Source: Ruthenibacterium sp. (lineage in GTDB: Bacteria; Bacillota; Clostridia; Oscillospirales; Ruminococcaceae). From it: a stretch of 46,000 nucleotides of DNA. Every line of letters starts with the position of its first letter. Position 1 is the stretch's first letter. The notes under the pieces are model-generated. The model was not told where the DNA came from. It saw only the letters and a list, made by a program, of their open reading frames with translations, and ran no database searches. The position numbers and the translations under genes are program-made. Below, in pieces: positions 14,863-22,870 of this stretch. The stretch is taken from positions 1-46,000 of the forward strand of contig JAHHSL010000011.1 of the NCBI GenBank assembly GCA_020025235.1, read 5' to 3'.

Positions 14863-17800
14863 ATGAAACCGATGCTTACACAGCTGTGGCCGCAGTTTAC
14901 GGCCGATGCTGATTTTATGGCAAGCTATGGCAGCGCGATCGTGGAGCGCGTTGTAGCGGACCGTCCGAAAAAAAGAATCACTGTGGTTTACCGAACCGCA
15001 AATCCGGTGCCCGCTGAAATCAGCGGGCGCCTTGCTGCTTCGCTGGAACCGCAGTTCCCGGGCTTTGCACTGAAGGTGCAGGGCCTGTTTGAGTATTCCT
15101 GCATGACCCCGAAAACCGTGCTGGATCTGGTGGAAGAACTGAAAGAAGCCGGCCTGCCGGTCAATGGATTCCTGACAGGGGCAAAGGTGGAAATCAGCGG
15201 TACGCTCATCAATATCTGCGTGCATAACGGCAGTACGCTGCTGACGATGATGGAATTTGATAAAAAGCTGGCGCAGCTGATCGAAAACCGCACGGCGGTG
15301 CGTCCGGAAATCCGCCTTGTGTGTGATGAAACGATCTCGGCCGAGGAAGTCGAACGCCATGTGCTGACGAAGATGCCGGTGCAGCAGTTCAAGGCAAAGA
15401 GCGAAGGCCCGGCGCTGAAAGTGCCGGGGCTGGATCTGGAGGATGCGCCGGCAAAGCTTGTCAACGGGCATATGTTCCAGCCTTCCGGCTTAACGGAACT
15501 GCGCGCACTGGGCGCAGATTCGGGCAAGGTGACAGTCTGGGGCGATGTGTTCTTTACCGAGATCAAGGGCAGCTTCCGGAAAATTTATTCCATTTCCATT
15601 ACGGATTACACCGGTTCGATCAACCTGAAGATCCGCCCGCAGGAAGGGGAAAACTGCGATAAGTGGGAGGAACTGAAAAACGGCGATACGCTTGTGCTGA
15701 AAGGCGACTGCGCCTACGATAAATACGAGCGCGACTATGTCATCTATCCGTATGACGTGCTGAAGGTCGTGCGCAAGCAGCGCGAGGACAACGCACCGGA
15801 AAAGCGCGTGGAACTGCATCTGCATACCAAGATGAGCAGCATGGACGGCTTCTGCGATGCGGGCACCGTGGTGAAAACGGCGCACCGTATGGGACACCGC
15901 GCAGTTGCCATCACCGATCACGGCGTGGTGCAGGGGTACCCCGAAGCAATGCTTGCAGCGGACGGCATCCGGAAAAAAGACCCGGATTTCAAGCTGATTT
16001 ACGGTCTGGAAGCGTACTTTGTCGATGACATGGTGCCGGTCGTGTACGGGCCTGCCGTGGGCGGCATGGATCAGTCCTTTGTCGTGTTCGACCTTGAAAC
16101 CACCGGCCTTTCCCCGCAGGACTGCGCCATTACGGAAATCGGCGCCGTTGTGGTGGAAAACGGTGAAATCACGGAAAGCTACAACACCTTCGTGAACCCC
16201 GGCTGCCACATTCCGGAAAAAATCACGAAGATCACAAGCATCACGGATGAAATGGTCGCGGACGCCCCCGGACAGGAGGAGGCGCTGCGCGATTTCCTGA
16301 AATTCGTCAACGGACGCATCCTGATTGCGCACAACGCGCACGGGTTCGATATCCGTTTTCTGCAGACGGCGGCCGAACGGTACGGCGTGCCGTTCGACAA
16401 TACCTACATTGATACACTGCCGCTTGCGCAGGCCTTGTATATCGGCCTGCACAACTATAAGCTGGATACGATCGGCAAATATCTGGAGATCCCGCCGTTT
16501 CATCATCACCGCGCCTGCGATGACGCCAAGGCGCTGGCACAGATCTTTGTGCCGATGATCGGCGACCTTGCGCTGCGCGGCGTGACGCGCGTGGAAAAGA
16601 TCAACACCGGTCTTGGCGGTGCGCGCGCACTGGCGAAAAAGAATTTCCACCTGATTATTCTGGTGCGCAATTCCGCAGGGCTGAAAAATCTGTATCAGAT
16701 CATCTCCAAGGCGCATATGGATTATTTCTTTAAAGTGCCGCGTGTGCCGCGCAGCCTGCTGAACAAGTACCGCGAAGGACTGATTATCGGTTCGGCGTGC
16801 GAAGCGGGCGAACTGTACCGCGCCATTGTGGAGGGGCGCAGCTTCGAGGAGCTGTGCTCGATTGCCTCCTATTACGATTTTCTGGAGGTTCAGCCGCTCG
16901 GCAACAATGAATACATGCTGCGCGAGCACATGGTGGACAGCATCGAACAGATCCAGGAATTCAACAAAACCGTGATCCGTCTGGGCGAAAAGCTGGGCAA
17001 AATGGTCGTGGCGACGGGCGACGTGCATTTCATGGAGCCGGAGGACGCCATTTACCGCGCGGTGCTGCAGGCGGGCAACGGCTTCAAGGACGCGGATAAC
17101 CAGCCGCCGCTTTACTTCCGCACAACGGATGACATGCTGCGGCAGTTCAGCTACCTGAGCCCCGAAAAGGCGAAGGAGATCGTGATCACGAACCCGAACC
17201 GCATTGCCGATATGATCGACGGGGATGTGCGTGCGATCCCGAAAGGGCTGTACACGCCGACGATCGACGGCGCGGATGAATCGCTGCGCGAGGATACCAT
17301 GCGCAACGCGCGGGAACGCTACGGCGACCCGCTGCCGGAGCTTGTGGAAAAGCGCCTGACGCGCGAGCTGGATTCGATTATCAAGCACGGCTTTGCTGTT
17401 TTGTACGTTATCGCGCAGAAGCTGGTTTTGAAAAGCGAGGAATACGGCTATCTGGTCGGCTCCCGAGGATCGGTCGGCTCTTCTGCCGTGGCGCATTTTT
17501 CGGGCATTTCCGAAGTAAACAGCCTGCCGCCGCACTATCTGTGCCCGAAGTGCAAGTGGAGCGAATTTTTCACGGACGGTTCGGTGGCGGACGGCTTCGA
17601 CCTGCCGGATAAGGTGTGCCCGAAGTGCGGCACGCAGCTGATCGTGGACGGGCACGATATCCCGTTTGAAACCTTCCTCGGCTTTGACGGCGACAAGGAA
17701 CCGGATATCGACCTTAACTTTTCCGGCGAAGTGCAGAGCCGCATCCACCGCTATACGGAAGATTTGTTCGGCCATGACCATGTGTTCAAGGCAGGCACGA

Positions 17801-19188
17801 TCTCCGGTCTGCAGGATAAAACAGCCTATGGCTATGTGAAAAAATATCTTGAGGAACGCGGGAAAATCGTCAACCACGCCGAAGAAAACCGTCTTGTGCA
17901 GGGCTGCGTCGGTGTAAAGCGCACCACAGGCCAGCACCCCGGCGGCATGGTCGTTGTGCCCAGCAGCTATGACGTGTTCGATTTCTGCCCGATCCAGCAT
18001 CCGGCGGACGATAAGGAAAAGGGCATGGTCACGACCCATTTCGAGTTTAAGTATCTGCATGATACGATTTTGAAATTAGACGAGCTGGGACACGACGTCC
18101 CGACGATGTATAAGCATCTGGAGGATATGACGGGGATCAAAATGGACTCTGTGCCGATGAACGACCCCAAGGTCATTTCGCTGCTGGTTTCCACCGAAGC
18201 ACTCGGCGTAAAGCCGGAGGATATCGACAGCCTGACCGGCACGTTCGGTATCCCGGAGCTTGGCACAAACTTCGTGCGCAACATGCTGATCGAAGCACAG
18301 CCCAAGAGCTTCGGCGACCTGATCCAGATTTCCGGCCTTTCGCACGGCACGGACGTGTGGAACGGCAACGCGCAGGATCTTATCCGCGACGGCGTGTGCA
18401 CGATTTCGGAGGTTATCGGTACGCGTGACAGCATTATGACCTATCTGCTGCACAAGGGCGTGGAGCCCAAGCAGGCGTTCACGATCATGGAATTGACCCG
18501 AAAGGGCAAGGTCGCAAAGGGCGGCTTCCCGGAGGGCGTGGAGGATATGCTGCGCGAACACGATGTGCCGGAATGGTATCTTGACAGCTGTAAAAAAATC
18601 AAGTACATGTTCCCGAAGGCGCATGCCGTGGCGTACCTGATCGCCGCGATCCGTCTGATGTGGTTCAAGGTGTACCACCCGCTTGAATTTTATGCAACGC
18701 ACTTTACCGTGCGCGGCGACGATATCGACTACGATGCGGCGGTCGGCGGCATCAAGGTGGCAAAACAGCACCTGAAGGAAGTGAACGCCCGCCTGAAAGA
18801 AGAAAAAAAGGCAAAGGACGAAGATATCCTGGCTTCGCTGCAAATGGTCAACGAAATGCTGCAGCGCGGCTATGAATTTCTGCCGATCCGCATCGGGAAA
18901 AGCCGCGCCAAGACCTATACGGTGGAGGACGGCAAGATCCGCCTGCCGTTTATGGCGCTGAAAGGCCTGGGCGATTCGGCGGCGCATACGCTGGAAAAGG
19001 CGACGCTCGACGGGCAGGAATACATCTCGGCAGAAGAACTGCAGAGCGCCTGCAACGAGATCAGCACCCGTGCGAAGAACGAAGGCCACACGGAATACGG
19101 CGTTGTCTCCAATACCATTATGGATACGCTGTATGAGATCGGCGCGCTGGGCGATCTGCCGAAATCGAGCCAGGTCACATTCTTTTAA
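14863..19188 (+). CDS. polC: DNA polymerase III alpha subunit, PolC type
   Basis: A 1441-residue replicative polymerase of the Gram-positive type. Order: an N-terminal region (1-220), an OB fold near VTVWGDVFFTEIKGSFRKIY, a PHP domain starting at about 315 (HLHTKMSSMDGFCDA, with H319) and a DnaQ-like 3'-5' exonuclease inserted at about 405-570 (D410 of FDLETTG, HNAHGFDIRFL). The PHP domain resumes after it, followed by the catalytic palm and fingers with GSRGSVGSSAVAHFSGISEV, the zinc-finger-like CPKC...CPKC pair and DGDKEPDIDLNFSGEVQ. The exonuclease fused into PHP separates PolC from DnaE. Length is normal and no break was seen. The start has only a weak ribosome site; coupling to ispG is likely. 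Confidence 0.97.
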   Translation: MKPMLTQLWPQFTADADFMASYGSAIVERVVADRPKKRITVVYRTANPVPAEISGRLAASLEPQFPGFALKVQGLFEYSCMTPKTVLDLVEELKEAGLPVNGFLTGAKVEISGTLINICVHNGSTLLTMMEFDKKLAQLIENRTAVRPEIRLVCDETISAEEVERHVLTKMPVQQFKAKSEGPALKVPGLDLEDAPAKLVNGHMFQPSGLTELRALGADSGKVTVWGDVFFTEIKGSFRKIYSISITDYTGSINLKIRPQEGENCDKWEELKNGDTLVLKGDCAYDKYERDYVIYPYDVLKVVRKQREDNAPEKRVELHLHTKMSSMDGFCDAGTVVKTAHRMGHRAVAITDHGVVQGYPEAMLAADGIRKKDPDFKLIYGLEAYFVDDMVPVVYGPAVGGMDQSFVVFDLETTGLSPQDCAITEIGAVVVENGEITESYNTFVNPGCHIPEKITKITSITDEMVADAPGQEEALRDFLKFVNGRILIAHNAHGFDIRFLQTAAERYGVPFDNTYIDTLPLAQALYIGLHNYKLDTIGKYLEIPPFHHHRACDDAKALAQIFVPMIGDLALRGVTRVEKINTGLGGARALAKKNFHLIILVRNSAGLKNLYQIISKAHMDYFFKVPRVPRSLLNKYREGLIIGSACEAGELYRAIVEGRSFEELCSIASYYDFLEVQPLGNNEYMLREHMVDSIEQIQEFNKTVIRLGEKLGKMVVATGDVHFMEPEDAIYRAVLQAGNGFKDADNQPPLYFRTTDDMLRQFSYLSPEKAKEIVITNPNRIADMIDGDVRAIPKGLYTPTIDGADESLREDTMRNARERYGDPLPELVEKRLTRELDSIIKHGFAVLYVIAQKLVLKSEEYGYLVGSRGSVGSSAVAHFSGISEVNSLPPHYLCPKCKWSEFFTDGSVADGFDLPDKVCPKCGTQLIVDGHDIPFETFLGFDGDKEPDIDLNFSGEVQSRIHRYTEDLFGHDHVFKAGTISGLQDKTAYGYVKKYLEERGKIVNHAEENRLVQGCVGVKRTTGQHPGGMVVVPSSYDVFDFCPIQHPADDKEKGMVTTHFEFKYLHDTILKLDELGHDVPTMYKHLEDMTGIKMDSVPMNDPKVISLLVSTEALGVKPEDIDSLTGTFGIPELGTNFVRNMLIEAQPKSFGDLIQISGLSHGTDVWNGNAQDLIRDGVCTISEVIGTRDSIMTYLLHKGVEPKQAFTIMELTRKGKVAKGGFPEGVEDMLREHDVPEWYLDSCKKIKYMFPKAHAVAYLIAAIRLMWFKVYHPLEFYATHFTVRGDDIDYDAAVGGIKVAKQHLKEVNARLKEEKKAKDEDILASLQMVNEMLQRGYEFLPIRIGKSRAKTYTVEDGKIRLPFMALKGLGDSAAHTLEKATLDGQEYISAEELQSACNEISTRAKNEGHTEYGVVSNTIMDTLYEIGALGDLPKSSQVTFF

Positions 19189-19212
19189 GGAAAACAATAC
19201 GGAGAACAGCAC

Positions 19213-19662
19213 ATGAAGATTCTTTTTGTCTGCCTTGGCAATATCTGCCGCAGCCCTATGGCAGAATTTATTATGAAAGATCTGGTCGCGCAGCAGGGAC
19301 TGTCCGATCAGTTTGAAATCGCTTCGGCGGCAACCAGCCGGGAGGAAGAGGGCAACCCGGTCTATCCGCCCGCGCGCAGGACCCTTGCAGAACACGGCAT
19401 CCGGTGCGACGGAAAAACGTCGCGCCAGATCACGGCGCAGGACGGCGAATATTACGACCTGCTGATCGGCATGGATGAATCCAATCTGCGCGGGATGAAG
19501 CGCGTGTTCGGCGAAAAAGCCGCGCACAAAGTCCGCCTGCTTATGGATTACACCGATCGCCCCGGAAATGTGGCAGACCCCTGGTACACCGACGATTTTG
19601 AAACAACGTGGCAGGATGTGCTGGAAGGCTGCCGCGGACTATTGTGCGCACTGACAAAATAA
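19213..19662 (+). CDS. Low-molecular-weight protein phosphatase
   Basis: A 149-residue member of the low-molecular-weight tyrosine phosphatase fold. The P-loop CLGNICRS covers residues 7-14, with nucleophile C7 and R13. The general-acid DP motif is D122-P123 in VADPWYTDDF. In Firmicutes such proteins act on phosphotyrosine or phosphoarginine; the substrate cannot be told here. A GGAG ribosome site stands 9 nt before the ATG. The gene joins polC to gpsA and is probably the penultimate gene of the long operon. Confidence 0.93.
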   Translation: MKILFVCLGNICRSPMAEFIMKDLVAQQGLSDQFEIASAATSREEEGNPVYPPARRTLAEHGIRCDGKTSRQITAQDGEYYDLLIGMDESNLRGMKRVFGEKAAHKVRLLMDYTDRPGNVADPWYTDDFETTWQDVLEGCRGLLCALTK

Positions 19663-19682
19663 GCGGCAGGGAGGACAGACGA

Positions 19683-20684
19683 TTGAAAATAGCAGTACTG
19701 GGAAGCGGCGGCTGGGGCACGGCCCTTGCCATGGTGCTTTGTGAAAACGGACATGATACGGTTTTGTGGTCGCACCGCGAAGAACAGACGGAAATTTTGC
19801 GCAGGACGCAGGAAAACCCGATGCTCAAAGGCATCCGGCTGCCGCAGACGCTGCGTTATACAAGCGATGCTGAATGTGTTTCGCACTGCGAAGCTGTTGT
19901 GTTTGCAACGCCTTCCTTTGCGGTGCGCAGTACGGCAAAGCGCTTTGCGCCGCTGCTTAAAGAGGGCACGGTGCTGATCTCCGTATCCAAGGGCATCGAA
20001 AAGGATACGTCGATGACGATGACGCAGGTGATGCAGCAGGAGACGGGCGGCAGGTTCCCGGTCGCGGCGCTTTCCGGCCCTTCGCACGCCGAAGAAGTTG
20101 CGCGGCACATCCCGACGGCGGTTGTCTCCGCTTCGCGTGAACAGTGGGCGGCGGAACTGGTGCAGGATCTTTTTATGAACGAAAACATGCGCGTGTACGC
20201 GTCGGATGACGTGGCCGGTGTGGAGCTGTGTGCCGCGATGAAAAACGTCATTGCCCTGTGCGCAGGCTGCTGCGACGGCATGGGCTTCGGCGATAATACC
20301 AAGGCAATGCTGATCACGCGCGGGCTGACGGAAATTGCGCGGCTCGGTGAAGCGCTGGGCGGCCGGAAGGAAACGTTTGCGGGGCTTACGGGCGTCGGGG
20401 ATCTGATCGTAACGTGTACGTCGATGCATTCCCGCAACCGCCGCTGCGGTATCCTGATCGGTGAAGGCATGAAGCCGCAGGACGCGGTGCGGGAGATCGG
20501 CGCGGTGGTCGAAGGATATTATGCCGCGGCAAATGCAAAGGCACTGGCGGAAAAGACGGGTGTGGAAATGCCGATCACACAGGCGGCATACGCCGTGCTG
20601 TATGAGGAAAAAGACCCGCGCAGCGTCATTGCCGAACTGATGACGCGCGCCAAAAAGCATGAATGTGAAGAAAGCTGGATCTGA
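19683..20684 (+). CDS. gpsA: Glycerol-3-phosphate dehydrogenase [NAD(P)+]
   Basis: A 333-residue cytosolic enzyme that reduces dihydroxyacetone phosphate to sn-glycerol 3-phosphate, the backbone of phospholipids. It therefore complements cdsA in the same operon. The nucleotide loop GSGGWG is at residues 7-12. SKGIEKDT, ALSGPSHAEEV, AAMKNVIALCAG and the C-terminal GLTGVGDLIVTCTS...NRR motif, including the catalytic lysine region, are all present. The start is a TTG at 19683, 8 nt after GGAGG, giving MKIAVLGSGGWG; the frame reads further upstream but without conservation. A strong terminator follows. Confidence 0.95.
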   Translation: MKIAVLGSGGWGTALAMVLCENGHDTVLWSHREEQTEILRRTQENPMLKGIRLPQTLRYTSDAECVSHCEAVVFATPSFAVRSTAKRFAPLLKEGTVLISVSKGIEKDTSMTMTQVMQQETGGRFPVAALSGPSHAEEVARHIPTAVVSASREQWAAELVQDLFMNENMRVYASDDVAGVELCAAMKNVIALCAGCCDGMGFGDNTKAMLITRGLTEIARLGEALGGRKETFAGLTGVGDLIVTCTSMHSRNRRCGILIGEGMKPQDAVREIGAVVEGYYAAANAKALAEKTGVEMPITQAAYAVLYEEKDPRSVIAELMTRAKKHECEESWI

Positions 20685-20691
20685 AAAAAGC

Positions 20692-20726
20692 AAAACACCG
20701 CTGTCCGAAAGAACAGCGGTGTTTTT
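20692..20726. terminator. Bidirectional terminator between gpsA and the RluA-family gene
   Basis: AAAACACCGCTGT and ACAGCGGTGTTTT form a 13-bp stem around CCGAAAGA, with a T-run on the plus side and an A-run on the minus side. It separates convergent genes ending at 20684 and 20737. Confidence 0.9.
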
Positions 20727-20736
20727 TCTGGTATGC

Positions 20737-21693
20737 TTATAGCGCTTCAAACGAATCGAGGATCGCCGGGGCTTCCAGTGCGATCGTGCGGCCGGAAAGA
20801 TAGGAAAGGACGTTTTCGGCGGGGATCTCGCGGAATGTAACGCTTGCCGCGCACAGCGCCTGCGTTTTGTAGCCGCAGCGCTCGTTCAGCTTGCGGTTGC
20901 CGTATTTGATATCCCCGAGCACCGGTGCGCCCAGAAAGGAAAGGTGTGCACGGATCTGGTGCGTGCGGCCGGTGACAAGGCCGATGCGGCACAGCGCAAA
21001 CGGCCCTTTTGTTTTGCAGATCGCTACATCGGTGATGATCTGCTTATATTCGGGCGCGGGGTCTTTGCGGACAAGGACTTTGTTGTTCTTTTCAAAATGC
21101 TTTAAATACGCAATATGGCGTCCTTTCGGCGGGATGCCGGCGGTGATGCAGTAGTATTCCTTGCACAATAAATCGCCGCGGATAATGGCGTTCATATCGC
21201 GCAGTGCGGCGTAGTTTTTTGCCGCAAGGACAAGCCCTTCGGTCCCGCGGTCGATGCGGTTGCACAGCGCGGGGGAAAAGGTGGTTTCCGCCGCTGCGTC
21301 AAATTCGCCCTTTTCGGCAAGGTGCTGGGCGAACATCTCCACAAGGCTTGCGTCGCCGGTGCGGTCGGAATGGCACAGCAGATGCGCGGGCTTATACAGC
21401 GCCGCGATGTTGTCGTCCTCGTAAACGACGCACAGAGGCGGCAGCTTTTTCCGGCTTTTGGGCTTCGCGGGGGCGGGCTTTCCGGCGGGGAAAAATTCGT
21501 CGTTGATGTAAAGCTCGATCAGATCACCTTCGGCAAGGCGCGTGTCGGGCGCGCCCTTTTTGCCGTTGACCTTGATGCGCTTGTTGCGGAACGATTTATA
21601 AAGCAAAGACGCGGGCATATTTGCCGTCACGTTCTGCACAAAGCGGGAAAGGCGCACGCCGTCCTCGTTCTTTCCCGCGGTAAAACTTTTCAT
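20737..21693 (-). CDS. RluA-family 23S rRNA pseudouridine synthase
   Basis: A 318-residue protein that should isomerise uridine to pseudouridine in large-subunit rRNA. An S4 RNA-binding domain occupies about residues 12-65 (RLSRFVQNVTANMPASLLYK, RIKVNGKKG). The catalytic aspartate D148 lies in NRIDRGTEGLVL, where the usual HRLD has become NRID. A second family motif is LVTGRTHQIRAHLSFLGAPVLG. I chose the ATG at 21693 because GGAGG lies 7 nt before it. It is divergent from radC, and the two promoters share under 80 bp. Its exact target site cannot be inferred; a RluC/RluD-type role is the best guess. Confidence 0.9.
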   Translation of the reverse strand: MKSFTAGKNEDGVRLSRFVQNVTANMPASLLYKSFRNKRIKVNGKKGAPDTRLAEGDLIELYINDEFFPAGKPAPAKPKSRKKLPPLCVVYEDDNIAALYKPAHLLCHSDRTGDASLVEMFAQHLAEKGEFDAAAETTFSPALCNRIDRGTEGLVLAAKNYAALRDMNAIIRGDLLCKEYYCITAGIPPKGRHIAYLKHFEKNNKVLVRKDPAPEYKQIITDVAICKTKGPFALCRIGLVTGRTHQIRAHLSFLGAPVLGDIKYGNRKLNERCGYKTQALCAASVTFREIPAENVLSYLSGRTIALEAPAILDSFEAL

Positions 21694-21710
21694 GCTGTTT
21701 CCTCCGATGC

Positions 21711-21739
21711 TTTCAAAATCTGCGTTTTTAGTATATAAT
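21711..21739 (+). promoter_or_regulatory. Promoter of radC
   Basis: A perfect TATAAT (21734-21739) lies 31 bp before the radC ATG. The -35 at the proper distance, TTTCAA (21711-21716), is weak. Confidence 0.45.
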
Positions 21740-21770
21740 AAACTCACTGATTCGTAAAGGAGAAAACCTC

Positions 21771-22469
21771 ATGGGCGTACACGATCAACACAGAAAACGG
21801 GTTTACGATCGTTTCCTGCGTGAAGGTCTGGCGGGATTTGAAGAGCATAACGCGCTGGAATTCCTGCTATTCCTGGCGCGGGCACGCGGGGATACAACAC
21901 CGCTGGCGCATGCGCTGCTGGACAGGTTCGGCGGCCTTGCCGCAGTGCTGGATGCACCGGTGGAAGAACTGGAAAGCGTGCCGGGCGTCGGACATTCCAG
22001 TGCGGTGGTGCTCAAGTTCATCCCGCAGATGTGCGCGTATTATCTGGAAAGCAAGGTCTCCAACAAAACGCCGCTGGACAGTGTGGAAGCCGTCAGCAGC
22101 TTTTTTATGCCGAAATTCTTTGCGCGCACGGAAGAAGCCTTCTACATGGCGGCAGTGGACGACCGCCGTATGCTGCTGCGCTGCGTGTGCATTTCGCAGG
22201 GCAATGCCAATTCCACGGCGGTATCCGTTTCCAAAATCGTATCCGAAGCACTCAAGTGCGGCGCAACGGGTGTTGTGCTGGCACACAATCATCCGCGCGG
22301 CATCATACTGCCATCCAGCAGCGACCTTGCCGTAACGCGCGAAGTATACCGCGCGCTCAAGCTTGTGAACGTGCAGCTGCTTGACCATGTGATTTTCAAC
22401 GATAACGAATATCTTTCCTTTGCGCAGGGGCAGTATATGGAAAGCATCCGTCAGACTGCGGGCGTCTGA
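21771..22469 (+). CDS. radC: RadC family protein (JAB/MPN metalloprotein)
   Basis: A 232-residue protein. A helix-hairpin-helix is visible at LESVPGVGHSSAV (67-79). The JAMM metal site is HNHPRG (172-177) with the downstream S-x-x-D-like PSSSD. This is the standard layout of the RadC/YsxA family. Older work linked it to DNA repair, but that role is disputed and its biochemical activity is unsettled. An AAAGGAG ribosome site precedes the ATG. It is monocistronic, between its own promoter and a strong terminator. Confidence 0.93.
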   Translation: MGVHDQHRKRVYDRFLREGLAGFEEHNALEFLLFLARARGDTTPLAHALLDRFGGLAAVLDAPVEELESVPGVGHSSAVVLKFIPQMCAYYLESKVSNKTPLDSVEAVSSFFMPKFFARTEEAFYMAAVDDRRMLLRCVCISQGNANSTAVSVSKIVSEALKCGATGVVLAHNHPRGIILPSSSDLAVTREVYRALKLVNVQLLDHVIFNDNEYLSFAQGQYMESIRQTAGV

Positions 22470-22485
22470 ATACTACAAAAAGAAG

Positions 22486-22532
22486 AAAAGGCACATCCGG
22501 AAGAAGTTTTCCGGATGTGCCTTTTCTTTTTC
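22486..22532 (+). terminator. Terminator of radC
   Basis: AAAAGGCACATCCGGAA and TTCCGGATGTGCCTTTT form a perfect 17-bp stem with a short loop, followed by CTTTTTC. It isolates radC from feoA. Confidence 0.92.
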
Positions 22533-22612
22533 ACAAAAAAGCGCAATTCGGCATAGTCTGGTTTCAGATGCTGCGGTTTTGGGATGCCGCAGGGGGAAAG
22601 GACGGTTTTGCC

Positions 22613-22870
22613 ATGAAAAAGCGAACACTCGGCGACCTTGCCGAAGGCGAATATGCGCAGGTGGAAAGCCTTTGCGCCGCGGGAACGATGCGCAGACGCA
22701 TGCAGGATATCGGGCTGATCCGGGGAACAGGGGTCTCCTGCGTGCTGAAAAGCCCGGCGGGTGACCCTGCGGCCTATGAGATCCGCGGGGCGCTGATCGC
22801 ACTGCGGCGCGAGGATGCACGCAAGGTGCTTGTGAAGGGCGTGCGGAAAGGGGCGGCACAATGGGATTGA
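22613..22870 (+). CDS. feoA: FeoA-type ferrous iron transport protein
   Basis: An 85-residue SH3-like protein that assists FeoB. The phrases DLAEGEYAQVESLCAAG, RRRMQDIGLIRGTGVSCVL and AYEIRGALIALRREDARKV match FeoA (small basic protein, MxDxGLxxG core). I took the ATG at 22613; the frame runs further upstream but enters the radC terminator. The purine-rich GGGGGAAAGG lies 10 nt before. A small hairpin, CTGCGG (22571-22576) with CCGCAG (22587-22592), abuts that ribosome site and might affect translation. The gene overlaps feoB by 10 bp. Confidence 0.9.
   Translation: MKKRTLGDLAEGEYAQVESLCAAGTMRRRMQDIGLIRGTGVSCVLKSPAGDPAAYEIRGALIALRREDARKVLVKGVRKGAAQWD

Noticed and set aside
15490..18060. 856-residue minus-strand frame opposite polC
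   Set aside because: It is a mirror of the GC-rich polC reading frame. The sequence is His/Arg/Ala-rich without motifs, and the plus-strand protein is unmistakable.
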